From a candidate division Zixibacteria bacterium RBG_16_43_9 (lineage in GTDB: Bacteria; Zixibacteria; MSB-5A5; RBG-16-43-9), in NCBI GenBank assembly GCA_001775355.1, contig MEWM01000010.1, positions 6,948 to 12,365 of the forward strand: DNA of 5,418 nt. The letters run 5' to 3'. The number at the start of each line of letters is the position of its first letter. Positions within the stretch are counted from its first letter, which is position 1. The translations under genes were made by a program, and so were the position numbers. Of this stretch, positions 1-5,418 are shown piece by piece. Below the pieces are notes generated by a model that made no database searches, was not told the origin of the DNA, and saw only the letters and a list, made by a program, of their open reading frames with translations.

Positions 1-793
1 ACTTATAAGAGGAATCAGAACTAAAGATACCGGCAACACTATCCTTCGGGGCATGTGGTCTTTTGGGGTAAAGCTCTAAATTAATCACGTCCATCCAGCT
101 TTCTCTTGCCTGAACTTGACGGTTAGGCCAGATATCTTGTATCTGCACCCGGTCATAAGGGTTATACCAGATCATTCTTGCTCTCTGCCAGTTCCCCGGA
201 GACATACTGGATAGTGTCCAGGTGCCACGGCGGATACCCAGGTCAGTATATTCTAAAGAACCTTCGAAATCATCTATATAGGCTTTATTTATGAGATTGG
301 GATTGGGTATGCTTTGAGCAACTTTAAGGTTAAGCTCAAGCCTGGAGGGCTCCTCGGTTCCGAAAAGGGGAAGAGCATCTGCCAACTTAGTCATAACCGA
401 GGGGGCCAAGGAGAAGGAAACGTCTGTGCCCCAGACGAAATTTTTTTTCTGCTCCTCACCAACCCTGGGACGAGCGTCTGAGGTTTTGTCGCTTTTATAA
501 AGAGCCACGCTGTTGATTGTTAAACCGCTTGCGGCCTGATAGTTCGCCTGTAGTCCGTAAAGTGATTTCTTCTCTGCCATAAGAAACGGGGCATATTCAT
601 AATCAATTTTTAGCTCTGCGGTTGCGTTTGTAGCCTCCTGAGATAGAAAACTGATCTGCCCGTTATCGTAATCGATATTATAATCCTTGCCTTTGGCTAA
701 ATTCTTACCATTCAGAGTCACTACTTCTGAGCCTTCGATTATCGGGGAATGACCTAAGGTAAACTCGGTCTTGCGGCTTTTGGTCTCAACTAG
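1..793 (-). CDS. sprA: SprA-like protein, continuation after a frameshift (partial, runs off window start)
   Basis: This open frame has no start codon of its own. It is open from base 859 to the window edge in the frame one base back (-1) from the upstream 604-codon reading frame. About 264 codons follow the break. The translation continues the same protein: 'IIEGSEVVTLNGKNLAKGKD' (a family-typical strand pattern, here followed by YNIDYDNGQ), then 'PNPNLINKAYIDDFEGS' (the AYIDDFEG part lies at 257-283), then a stretch with 'RARMIWYNPYDRVQIQD' and 'IWPNRQV'. From memory, these match SprA/Sov proteins, which have a YIDDFEG-type motif and an 'RAK.aWYN.dP' motif after the first SprA N-terminal domain. 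No stop codon interrupts it. The junction is best placed at 790-800, because upstream-frame residues up to SKYYI and downstream residues from VETKSRK both look like family sequence. SprA proteins commonly exceed 2,000 residues, so most of the C-terminal barrel lies outside. A lone secondary gene is unlikely, because no start or ribosome site is present. Confidence 0.8.
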
Positions 794-2604
794 ATATAAT
801 ATTTGCTTTTCTCCCCTAACTTTTGCACAAACTGGTTGTTTTTTGGAGTATTGTATATTTCAGGTATTTTTTCGCTTAAAGAATCGACTCCAAAGGGGTG
901 CCGGTCCGGGAAGAAAAGCAATCCCTTGTTAAAATCTATCCGGTCAAAATCTACAACCCCATCCGGTGTATCCTTATTCCCATATTGATCAATGTTATCC
1001 AGCCCCAATATCTGAATATATCTTACCCCGTTTTGCTGGTCCGGGTCAGTGTTATTTGTGTAATCCGGTCTATTTAAGCCTTTATAGATATTTATCTTCA
1101 GCCCATCCTTTTCGATATTCCTTGAGCCCAACGAGTAAACATTTCTCCACTCATATTCCCAGGTAACCTGAACCGAACGAGAATCATATGGCTTGAGAAG
1201 TTTAAGCAGGAAGGTTGTATCCGTCACTAAACGAAGGCTTTCAGCCTCAGGAATGGAAAAATCCAGGTCCCCTATAGTATCTTGGGTCCCATTTTCATGT
1301 TCTATTACAGCCCAGTAAGCTAATACAGCGTTTTCTCCCAGGGAAGAGGGTAATTCTACGAAGGGCAAAGTGACAGTATTTCGGATAGTGTCCCTTGTCA
1401 TTGTACGATAGACATAGTAGTCTTCTCTATCAATATGCCCAAACACTCTGTATTCAGATTCGCTTAAATATTGTTCTGGATTTTTTGGGTCAACGCAGGC
1501 AAATCCGTGAGGCAAAGTGCTGTAAAGCGAATCTGAGCGCTTATAAAGCTCAAACTCTACTAAGTTGTCCCCTGGCTGAAAATCATTGATCTGGTGACCT
1601 AACGCAGAGCTTCTTCCCAGATAGTAGAATCTCCTTTCTTCATAGTCATAATCCCGGATATAGCTTGCCGCGCTCTCTGAGCCGGCTTTGAAGGTGGTTC
1701 TTTGAGTGGAGGATTTCTCCTGGCTGGTTATCATGGTCAGGCCCAGTCTGCCGACTCTGGCTGTGGCTTTAATCCCGAAAAGACCGCGTATTGCCTGACT
1801 ATAACCGACTAAGCTATTTCCCACTGTCAGGTTTGTATTCCCCAATTCTATGCTCTGTAGGACCTCGTCTTCCTCTCCCGCATATCTTAAGTGAATCCGG
1901 TTCGCCAGATCAGTTGTGGTCTCGCTATTCTGGTCAACGTCCACGGAGATTTTGCTTCCGATATTTCCATTGATTCTGAAACTGTATTTCTGCTCCATAT
2001 TCAAAGAGGGCCATTTGGAGGGCTTATAAGTCGCAGTCTTGACCAGCCCCTCTGTCCAGTTACTCCTTCCGGAAAAGGAGATCTTCCGGTTTCCGGTGAT
2101 TTTCAGACTGGGACCTCCCTCGCCTATGAATTTGGATACTATGGAGGGAAATTTAACCGGGATATCGAACTGGAAAAAGCTCCTGCGCTTTCCCTGCTGG
2201 GTCTGGGTTAAGGAAAGGTTTATGTTCTTTCGCCAGTTATCCTGATATTGAGAGGAAAGAGTATAACTCATATAAGAATCCAGGCTCAGGGGGAAAACAT
2301 TATCAACCGGGTAAGAGCCCAGCTTATCCTTAAGCTCGACCACTTTATCTGCGTAGTTTATTTTAACTGTCCGGGCAAAGAAGATCTTGTTTTTAAGGAG
2401 GGGAAGCTCTTTAAAAGCCAGGGAGAGACCCACATCTTGAGCGCCCGGCTTATGGTAGGAACAGCCGTTATCTTTTGACTCGAGGTCTAATTTTAAGCCC
2501 TGGGCAGCGCCTAATGCCGACAAAAGTAAAAACAAAACCGCCAGTTTCAAAAAAGACTTTACGCCCTTGGCGGCAAAAAGAGGTAATTCAGATTTTCTTA
2601 CCAT
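790..2604 (-). CDS. sprA: SprA/Sov-family outer-membrane protein, N-terminal part (frame ends at a premature TAG)
   Basis: The first 604 codons of a large cell-envelope protein. Residues 1-34 form a signal peptide (basic n-region, LAVLFLLLSALG core, probable cleavage after GAA at 32-34). Residues 205-300 carry the strongest family signature: 'YSFRINGNIGSKISVDVDQN' is followed by a TDLANRIHLRYAGEEDEVLQSIE segment, LGNTNL, and a SQAIRGLFGIK..ARVGRLGLTMITSQEKS segment. This reads like the SprA N-terminal domain of the Flavobacterium gliding protein. Residues 533-572 hold 'LGLDNIDQYGNKDTPDGVVD', then GLLFFPDRHPFG, the usual end of that domain. In Bacteroidota, SprA/Sov is the outer-membrane translocon of the type IX secretion system. 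That role here is inferred. The frame stops at TAG (792-790), but the coding signal continues one frame back to the window edge, so this is a piece of a larger gene. ATG at 2604 is chosen because of a good Shine-Dalgarno and an in-frame TAA 27 bases upstream. It lies 57 bases after murB and is probably cotranscribed with it. Confidence 0.85.
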   Translation of the reverse strand: MVRKSELPLFAAKGVKSFLKLAVLFLLLSALGAAQGLKLDLESKDNGCSYHKPGAQDVGLSLAFKELPLLKNKIFFARTVKINYADKVVELKDKLGSYPVDNVFPLSLDSYMSYTLSSQYQDNWRKNINLSLTQTQQGKRRSFFQFDIPVKFPSIVSKFIGEGGPSLKITGNRKISFSGRSNWTEGLVKTATYKPSKWPSLNMEQKYSFRINGNIGSKISVDVDQNSETTTDLANRIHLRYAGEEDEVLQSIELGNTNLTVGNSLVGYSQAIRGLFGIKATARVGRLGLTMITSQEKSSTQRTTFKAGSESAASYIRDYDYEERRFYYLGRSSALGHQINDFQPGDNLVEFELYKRSDSLYSTLPHGFACVDPKNPEQYLSESEYRVFGHIDREDYYVYRTMTRDTIRNTVTLPFVELPSSLGENAVLAYWAVIEHENGTQDTIGDLDFSIPEAESLRLVTDTTFLLKLLKPYDSRSVQVTWEYEWRNVYSLGSRNIEKDGLKINIYKGLNRPDYTNNTDPDQQNGVRYIQILGLDNIDQYGNKDTPDGVVDFDRIDFNKGLLFFPDRHPFGVDSLSEKIPEIYNTPKNNQFVQKLGEKSKYYI

Positions 2605-2608
2605 CGGG

Positions 2609-2616
2609 TCACCTTT
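2609..2616 (-). promoter_or_regulatory. Ribosome binding site of the sprA-like gene
   Basis: AAAGGTGA ends four bases before the ATG at 2604. It pairs with the AGGUGA-matching part of the 16S anti-Shine-Dalgarno sequence, so the short gap corresponds to normal spacing. It supports this ATG as the start. A second, stronger site lies further upstream at 2644-2652 but serves no visible start codon. Confidence 0.65.
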
Positions 2617-2630
2617 AGAAACCCTTAGAT

Positions 2631-2652
2631 ATTATCGATAATTACCTCCTTT
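2631..2652 (-). promoter_or_regulatory. Orphan strong Shine-Dalgarno next to a 12-bp perfect palindrome
   Basis: In the 57-base murB-sprA gap, the minus strand reads AAAGGAGGT (2652-2644), a near-ideal ribosome site, followed at once by ATTATCGATAAT (2642-2631), a perfect palindrome. No ATG, GTG or TTG lies at a usable distance. In the sprA frame a TAA lies within the palindrome's 3' half, so the site cannot start sprA further upstream. Possible readings are a standby ribosome site, a protein-binding operator, or the remnant of a lost short gene. The sequence alone does not decide. Confidence 0.4.
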
Positions 2653-2661
2653 ACTAAAGTT

Positions 2662-3618
2662 TTACTTTCCTAAATAGATTACTTCTTCTTCTAACTCTAT
2701 GTTGAATTTTTCTTTTACTTTTTCTTTCAAGATTCTGGCTAAGGTTTTTACATCCCGTGAAGTGGCTTTGCCAGAGTTTATTATTATGTTAGCATGTTTG
2801 GGGAAAACCTTAGCATCTCCTATTCTCATCTCTTTGGCGCCGACCTGTTCTAAAAGATACCCTGCCGAGACTCCGGATAAGCAGTTCTTGGAGGATTTAA
2901 TATTCTTGAAAAATGAGCCAGCAGAGCCTTCCTCTTCTGGAAGCCTGGACTTCCTCACCTTCAGGTTCTCCTCTATCTTTTTTCTTATCCTCTCCCTATC
3001 CTCCTTCTGCAGGGTCAAAGTAGTTGAAAGCAGAATATCCTTAGAGCTTTTCAACTTGGAATGACGGTAATCGAATTCAAAATAATCCCGGTTGACGATT
3101 TCCAGTTTTCCCTTAGGCGTCAAAATTATCCCTTCTTCCAGAACCTCGCAGATCGCCTTTCCAAAGGCGCCAGCATTACCGTAAACTGCACCACCCAGCG
3201 TGCCATAGATTCCTGCTGCAAACTCCAGACCCGACAATCCCAGTTCTTCTGAAAGGTCAACCAATTCCGAAAGCAAAGTGCCGGATTGAGCTGAGACCTT
3301 GTTCTCCTGAATCAGAACTTTCCTGCATAAGTTCTTTATCACCAGCCCGCGGAACCCGGAGTCGCTGACTAAAAGATTACTCCCTCCTCCTAAAACGAAA
3401 TACGGAAGATTAAACTCTTTTGCTGTATTTATTCCTTTGATCAGCTCTTCAGGAGTGGAGGTTTGATAGAAGAAGTCAGCCGGACCGCCGATTCGAAAAG
3501 TTGTGTGAGAGGCTAAAAGCTCACCTGTTTTAAGATTCTCCCCTAAGATTTCAAAGAGCTTTTGCTTAATCCCTTCGGGATAAGCTTTTGGATTGCATCC
3601 TCTTCTATTTATCGACAT
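2662..3618 (-). CDS. murB: UDP-N-acetylmuramate dehydrogenase (UDP-N-acetylenolpyruvoylglucosamine reductase) MurB
   Basis: A cytoplasmic FAD enzyme that reduces UDP-GlcNAc-enolpyruvate with NADPH to UDP-MurNAc, the second committed step of peptidoglycan precursor synthesis. The 318 residues carry the family motifs in order: HTTFRIGGPADFF (38-50); FAD-binding LGGGSNLLVSDSGFRGLVI (76-94); GIYGTLGGAVYGNAGAFG (136-153); FDYRHSKLK (182-190), whose Arg185 is the expected substrate/catalytic arginine; GSFFKN (234-239), whose Ser235 is the expected proton donor; AGYLLEQVGAKEMRIGDAKV (252-271); KHANIIINSGKATSRDV (274-290); and C-terminal EEEVIYLGK with the expected catalytic Glu (about 312). Length and the KHANIIIN block fit the shorter type II MurB (Staphylococcus-like). 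All key residues are present, so it should be active. The ATG at 3618 has no convincing Shine-Dalgarno; an AGAAGAGG lies inside codons 4-7 with no in-frame start after it, so the exact start is less certain than the gene. It sits apart from any murC/ftsQ neighbour and begins a unit with the sprA-like gene. Confidence 0.96.
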   Translation of the reverse strand: MSINRRGCNPKAYPEGIKQKLFEILGENLKTGELLASHTTFRIGGPADFFYQTSTPEELIKGINTAKEFNLPYFVLGGGSNLLVSDSGFRGLVIKNLCRKVLIQENKVSAQSGTLLSELVDLSEELGLSGLEFAAGIYGTLGGAVYGNAGAFGKAICEVLEEGIILTPKGKLEIVNRDYFEFDYRHSKLKSSKDILLSTTLTLQKEDRERIRKKIEENLKVRKSRLPEEEGSAGSFFKNIKSSKNCLSGVSAGYLLEQVGAKEMRIGDAKVFPKHANIIINSGKATSRDVKTLARILKEKVKEKFNIELEEEVIYLGK

Positions 3619-3644
3619 CCAGTAAGCAGATTTAACCTGTAAAT

Positions 3645-3672
3645 AATTTAACTCTTATTTTTAAAAAAGCAA
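3645..3672 (-). promoter_or_regulatory. Candidate promoter for murB-sprA
   Basis: On the minus strand, TTGCTT (3672-3667) and TAAATT (3650-3645) are separated by 16 bases, a weak sigma-70-like pair (-35 about 3/6, -10 about 4/6). It would start transcription about 20 bases before murB. A promoter is needed somewhere in 3619-3770 because a strong terminator closes the preceding operon. The particular boxes are only a guess, and Bacteroidota-type promoters look different. Confidence 0.3.
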
Positions 3673-3770
3673 GGGAAAAATGGGGGTAAAACTAATTTTT
3701 GAACTGATGGGAGCTCGGTTTATTGCCTTTGCCATCTTTTTCTATAAGCATTAAGATTCATGAAGTTAAT

Positions 3771-3802
3771 AAAAAGGCATCGACATTTCTTAATGCCGAT
3801 GC
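3771..3802 (-). terminator. Intrinsic terminator of the RND-TolC operon
   Basis: The minus strand reads GCATCG-G-CATT-AAGA-AATG-T-CGATGC (3802-3777), an 11-bp hairpin with one G-U pair and an AAGA tetraloop. It is followed by one C and a run of five T (3775-3771), then ATT. The long stem, tight loop and U-tract are the classic rho-independent layout. On the plus strand the G-U pair becomes an A-C mismatch and the T-run is shorter, so the signal is oriented to stop minus-strand transcription 85-110 bases after the TolC stop codon. Confidence 0.85.
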
Positions 3803-3807
3803 TTTGG

Positions 3808-3859
3808 GTAGTTGCCCAATTCATTGGGTCCATTTGGACTCGATAAATCGAGCAACTAC
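3808..3859. repeat. Perfect 52-base cloverleaf (four-way-junction) palindromic element
   Basis: Plus-strand parts in order: GTAGTTGC (3808-3815), CCAATTCATTGG (3816-3827), GTCCATTTGGAC (3828-3839), TCGATAAATCGA (3840-3851), GCAACTAC (3852-3859). The first and last parts are exact reverse complements and form an 8-bp trunk. Each 12-base arm is its own hairpin: five bp with a two-base loop, or four bp with a tetraloop. No base is unpaired at the junction, and the junction can slide by one step to give arms of 6, 4 and 6 bp. All pairs are Watson-Crick, so both strands fold equally well. It lies between the TolC stop codon and the terminator. Its ends (GTAG...CTAC) recall dispersed intergenic palindromes of the GTAGGGGC...GCCCCTAC type that I remember from several phyla, unverified here. 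It is not a tRNA, because the loops are far too small. It may be a REP-like mobile unit, a cruciform DNA site, or a structured 3' UTR. Confidence 0.75.
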
Positions 3860-3886
3860 ATTACTGTTCACTCACCACTGGCCACT
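3859..3886 (-). repeat. Degenerate 7-base tandem run, four AGTnnnn units
   Basis: Read on the minus strand directly after the TolC stop codon, the gap divides into AGTGGCC, AGTGGTG, AGTGAAC and AGTAATG, four consecutive 7-base units. They fill all 28 bases between the stop codon and the cloverleaf trunk, with which the last unit shares one base. The first three units share AGTG. The run is short and degenerate, so chance is possible, but the exact periodicity and its abutment to the cloverleaf suggest the two belong together. Confidence 0.5.
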
Positions 3887-5185
3887 TTATTCCTGCCCCA
3901 CTGCTTTATTATACTGCGCCTGGGCTCTCAGATAATCAGCCAGGGCTTGAAGGTAATTTATCTGGGCAAAGGTTAAGGCCAGCTCCGCATCCATCTCCTC
4001 CAGGCTGGTTATTATCCCCTGGGCATACTGGACCTTGGCTATGCGCAGGCTTTCCTTTGCCTGATTGACAGTTTCTTGCTGGGAAAGGATCGTCTCTTTG
4101 GCTAAATCCAAGCTGGTTACTGCCTCTTTTACCTCCAATTTTATACCTTCTTTTAAATCCTGTTCTCCCAGGTCTAATTGTTTCAAATCTGACCTGGCTT
4201 GATTAACCTTAGAGCGTGTGGCAAAACCGTCAAACAAAGGGAAATTCAAGGATAGGGTAAAATTCCAGTCAGAGTCCCATCTTTTCTCACTGTAAAAGGG
4301 GTTTTTATAATCGTAATTAGCTATCCCTATTAAGGAAGGTTTGTTCCCGGCTTTGGCAATGGCTAAGCCCTTTTGTGCTATCCTTTTCTGAAAGTCTAAG
4401 GATTTCAATTCCGGCCTTTGTAAAAGAGCTTGCTGGGTTGCATCTTCCAGTTCTACCTCAATCGGCTTGAAAAAAAGCTCACCTTCTAACTCGATCTGAG
4501 CCTCCTGAGGAAGACCTAAGATATTTTTAAAAGAGCTCAAAGCTAAATCATAGGTCTGTCTTGCCTGAAGCAGAGGGGGTTTAGCATTGGCTAACTGGAC
4601 TTTTGTCCTTAAAAGGTCGAACTCTGATGCCTGTCCGGCTTTATATCTTAACTCCACAGTCTTCAGATGCTCCTCAATGTTTTTTAAAGCCTCCTCCCTC
4701 ACCCGGATAAGCTCCCAGGCTAAAAGAATCGAATAAAAAGAATTGGTTACATCGAAAGTTATTCTCTGCTTATTTTTATTATAATTTTCCTCCTCCAATT
4801 TAAGATTTAGCTGGGAGATGGAATAACTGTTCTGGAGCCTTCCCCAGGTAAAGATAGATTGCTGTACTGATAGTCTAAAATCGAAATTATCATGAAAACC
4901 AATGGTGAACTTACTACCGAAAGCACTGATACTGGGAGTAACCCCTAAATAGGTATAGGTGCCTTGAAAGGAAAGGTTCGGGTAGAAAACTGCTTTGGAC
5001 TCTGAGATTTTAAACTTTGAAGAGCTGATTTTTTCCTTCTGGCTCTGAAGCGACCTGTTATTCTGGTAGGCGGTTTCAAGGCTTTTCTCCAGGTTCAGGA
5101 TTAGTTTCCCCTGAGAAAAGGAAGGAGAGTTAAACCAGAGAATGAAAAAAACAACAAGAGTTATTTTCAGACAGGACTTCAGCAT
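3887..5185 (-). CDS. TolC-family outer-membrane efflux channel
   Basis: A 432-residue outer-membrane factor expected to form a trimeric beta-barrel and periplasmic alpha-tunnel, through which a tripartite pump expels substrates. Residues 1-24 are a signal peptide (ITLVVFFILWF core, cleavage likely after SFS at 22-24). Two family repeats are visible. The first, about 30-226, contains RYKAGQASEFDLLRTKVQLA (180-199) and ends in NILGLP. The second, about 245-430, contains RPELKSL (257-263), a predicted strand stretch around WNFTLSLNFPLFDGF (307-321), and VQYAQGIITSLEEMDAEL (385-402), followed by an alanine/glutamine-rich helix ending in AQYNKAVG. The duplication and the length agree with full-size TolC/OprM/CusC-type proteins. 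No lipobox Cys is apparent at the cleavage site, so it is probably not lipidated. The ATG at 5185 has a strong Shine-Dalgarno. It starts 16 bases after the RND permease stop, which implies one operon and likely translational coupling. The transported substrate cannot be told from sequence. Confidence 0.93.
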   Translation of the reverse strand: MLKSCLKITLVVFFILWFNSPSFSQGKLILNLEKSLETAYQNNRSLQSQKEKISSSKFKISESKAVFYPNLSFQGTYTYLGVTPSISAFGSKFTIGFHDNFDFRLSVQQSIFTWGRLQNSYSISQLNLKLEEENYNKNKQRITFDVTNSFYSILLAWELIRVREEALKNIEEHLKTVELRYKAGQASEFDLLRTKVQLANAKPPLLQARQTYDLALSSFKNILGLPQEAQIELEGELFFKPIEVELEDATQQALLQRPELKSLDFQKRIAQKGLAIAKAGNKPSLIGIANYDYKNPFYSEKRWDSDWNFTLSLNFPLFDGFATRSKVNQARSDLKQLDLGEQDLKEGIKLEVKEAVTSLDLAKETILSQQETVNQAKESLRIAKVQYAQGIITSLEEMDAELALTFAQINYLQALADYLRAQAQYNKAVGQE

Positions 5186-5188
5186 ATT

Positions 5189-5196
5189 CCCTCCTT
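5189..5196 (-). promoter_or_regulatory. Ribosome binding site of the TolC-family gene
   Basis: AAGGAGGG sits three bases before the ATG at 5185, in the short gap after the RND stop codon (TAA, 5204-5202). This near-consensus site fixes the start and fits coupled translation from the permease gene. Confidence 0.8.
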
Positions 5197-5201
5197 ATTT
5201 T

Positions 5202-5418
5202 TTATCCACCGATTTTAATGTTCCTTTTTAAAAACTCTCCAAAATTATCCACCACCACATAGGTTACCGGCACCACCAGCAGAGTCAAAAGGGTTGAGGT
5301 AATCAGACCACCGATGACCGAAATTCCCATTGACTGCCTCCATTCTGCACCTTCGCCTATTCCTAAAGCTGCTGGCAGCATCCCCATAATCATAGCCGCA
5401 GAGGTCATAAGGATGGGA
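5202..5418 (-). CDS. RND-family efflux permease, C-terminal end (partial)
   Basis: The last 71 complete codons of an AcrB/MexB-like inner-membrane, proton-driven exporter; the frame is open through the window edge and the rest lies outside. The visible protein begins PILMTSAAMIMGMLPAALGI, then GEGAEWRQSMGISVIGGLI, then a hydrophobic TSTLLTLLVVPVTYVVV segment, and ends DNFGEFLKRNIKIGG. This is the end of the last transmembrane region of RND pumps: the 'RPILMT..a...GmlPlAl..G.Gae.r..mg' block followed by the final helix with the conserved 'TLlvvPv.Y' stretch. The Met at 5408 is internal, not a start, because family sequence (PIL) continues upstream of it. It resembles the hydrophobe/amphiphile or heavy-metal RND branches; the fragment is too short to choose. 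The gene directly after it is the TolC partner, and the periplasmic adaptor is not in the window. Confidence 0.92.
   Translation of the reverse strand, partial: PILMTSAAMIMGMLPAALGIGEGAEWRQSMGISVIGGLITSTLLTLLVVPVTYVVVDNFGEFLKRNIKIGG

Noticed and set aside
790..820. Programmed -1 slip directly at the TAG (AAA TAT TAT ATC TAG) stimulated by the AGGGGAG just upstream
   Set aside because: The codons there do not allow re-pairing of either tRNA after a one-base backward slip, so a missing base is the simpler explanation.
803..3252. Several plus-strand open frames of 60-121 codons opposite the sprA-like gene and murB
   Set aside because: They lie antisense to well-supported coding sequence, lack family resemblance and ribosome sites, and overlap each other in different frames.
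3757..3764. TTCATGAA palindrome in the gap before murB
   Set aside because: An eight-base palindrome in AT-rich sequence is expected by chance and has no supporting context.
3808..3859. A tRNA or tRNA-like gene
   Set aside because: Although the fold is a cloverleaf, the arms have two- to four-base loops, there are no junction bases, no T-loop consensus and no room for an anticodon loop.
3808..3859. Integron attC site or CRISPR repeat
   Set aside because: There is only one copy in the window, with no spacer array, no R'/R'' core sites and no integrase or cas gene nearby.
3723..3935. Plus-strand open frame of 70 codons across the intergenic gap
   Set aside because: It runs through the terminator and the cloverleaf and into the antisense of the TolC gene. 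It has no ribosome site and no recognisable protein features.
5202..5408. A stand-alone 68-residue membrane protein starting at Met 5408
   Set aside because: Family sequence (PIL before the Met) continues to the window edge in the same frame, so it is the tail of an RND permease rather than a small gene.

Overview
All the genes in this window read on the minus strand, so transcription runs from high to low coordinates. The sequence is moderately AT-rich, with lysine-rich proteins and mostly good Shine-Dalgarno sites. An SprA/Sov-family outer-membrane protein plus an RND/TolC efflux pair points to a Gram-negative member of the FCB superphylum (Bacteroidota, Zixibacteria, Cloacimonadota, Marinimicrobia, Fibrobacterota and relatives). 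I cannot name the genus, and an uncultured lineage is likely.

In transcription order: (1) 5418-5202 is the C-terminal end of an RND efflux permease, cut by the window edge. (2) 5185-3887 is a TolC-family outer-membrane channel, 16 bases downstream and almost certainly in the same operon. (3) 3886-3619 is a non-coding gap. Just after the TolC stop codon come four degenerate 7-base units (AGTnnnn), then a perfectly self-complementary 52-base cloverleaf (an 8-bp trunk with three 12-base hairpin arms and no unpaired junction base), then a strong intrinsic terminator. (4) 3618-2662 is murB, which makes UDP-MurNAc for peptidoglycan. (5) After a 57-base gap, 2604 to the window start encodes a large SprA-like protein. 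Its frame breaks near 790 and continues, clearly in family, in the -1 frame down to base 1. About 870 residues are visible and the C-terminus lies outside.

Functionally, the RND and TolC proteins would form a tripartite exporter with a periplasmic adaptor encoded elsewhere, probably upstream. The terminator separates that operon from a second unit, murB-sprA, which needs its own promoter in 3619-3770. SprA in Bacteroidota is the outer-membrane translocon of the type IX secretion system, so this gene suggests a type IX-like or related surface machine in the host.

The least ordinary parts are the cloverleaf with its abutting heptamer run, and the frameshift in the sprA-like gene. No hidden multi-gene system is visible.
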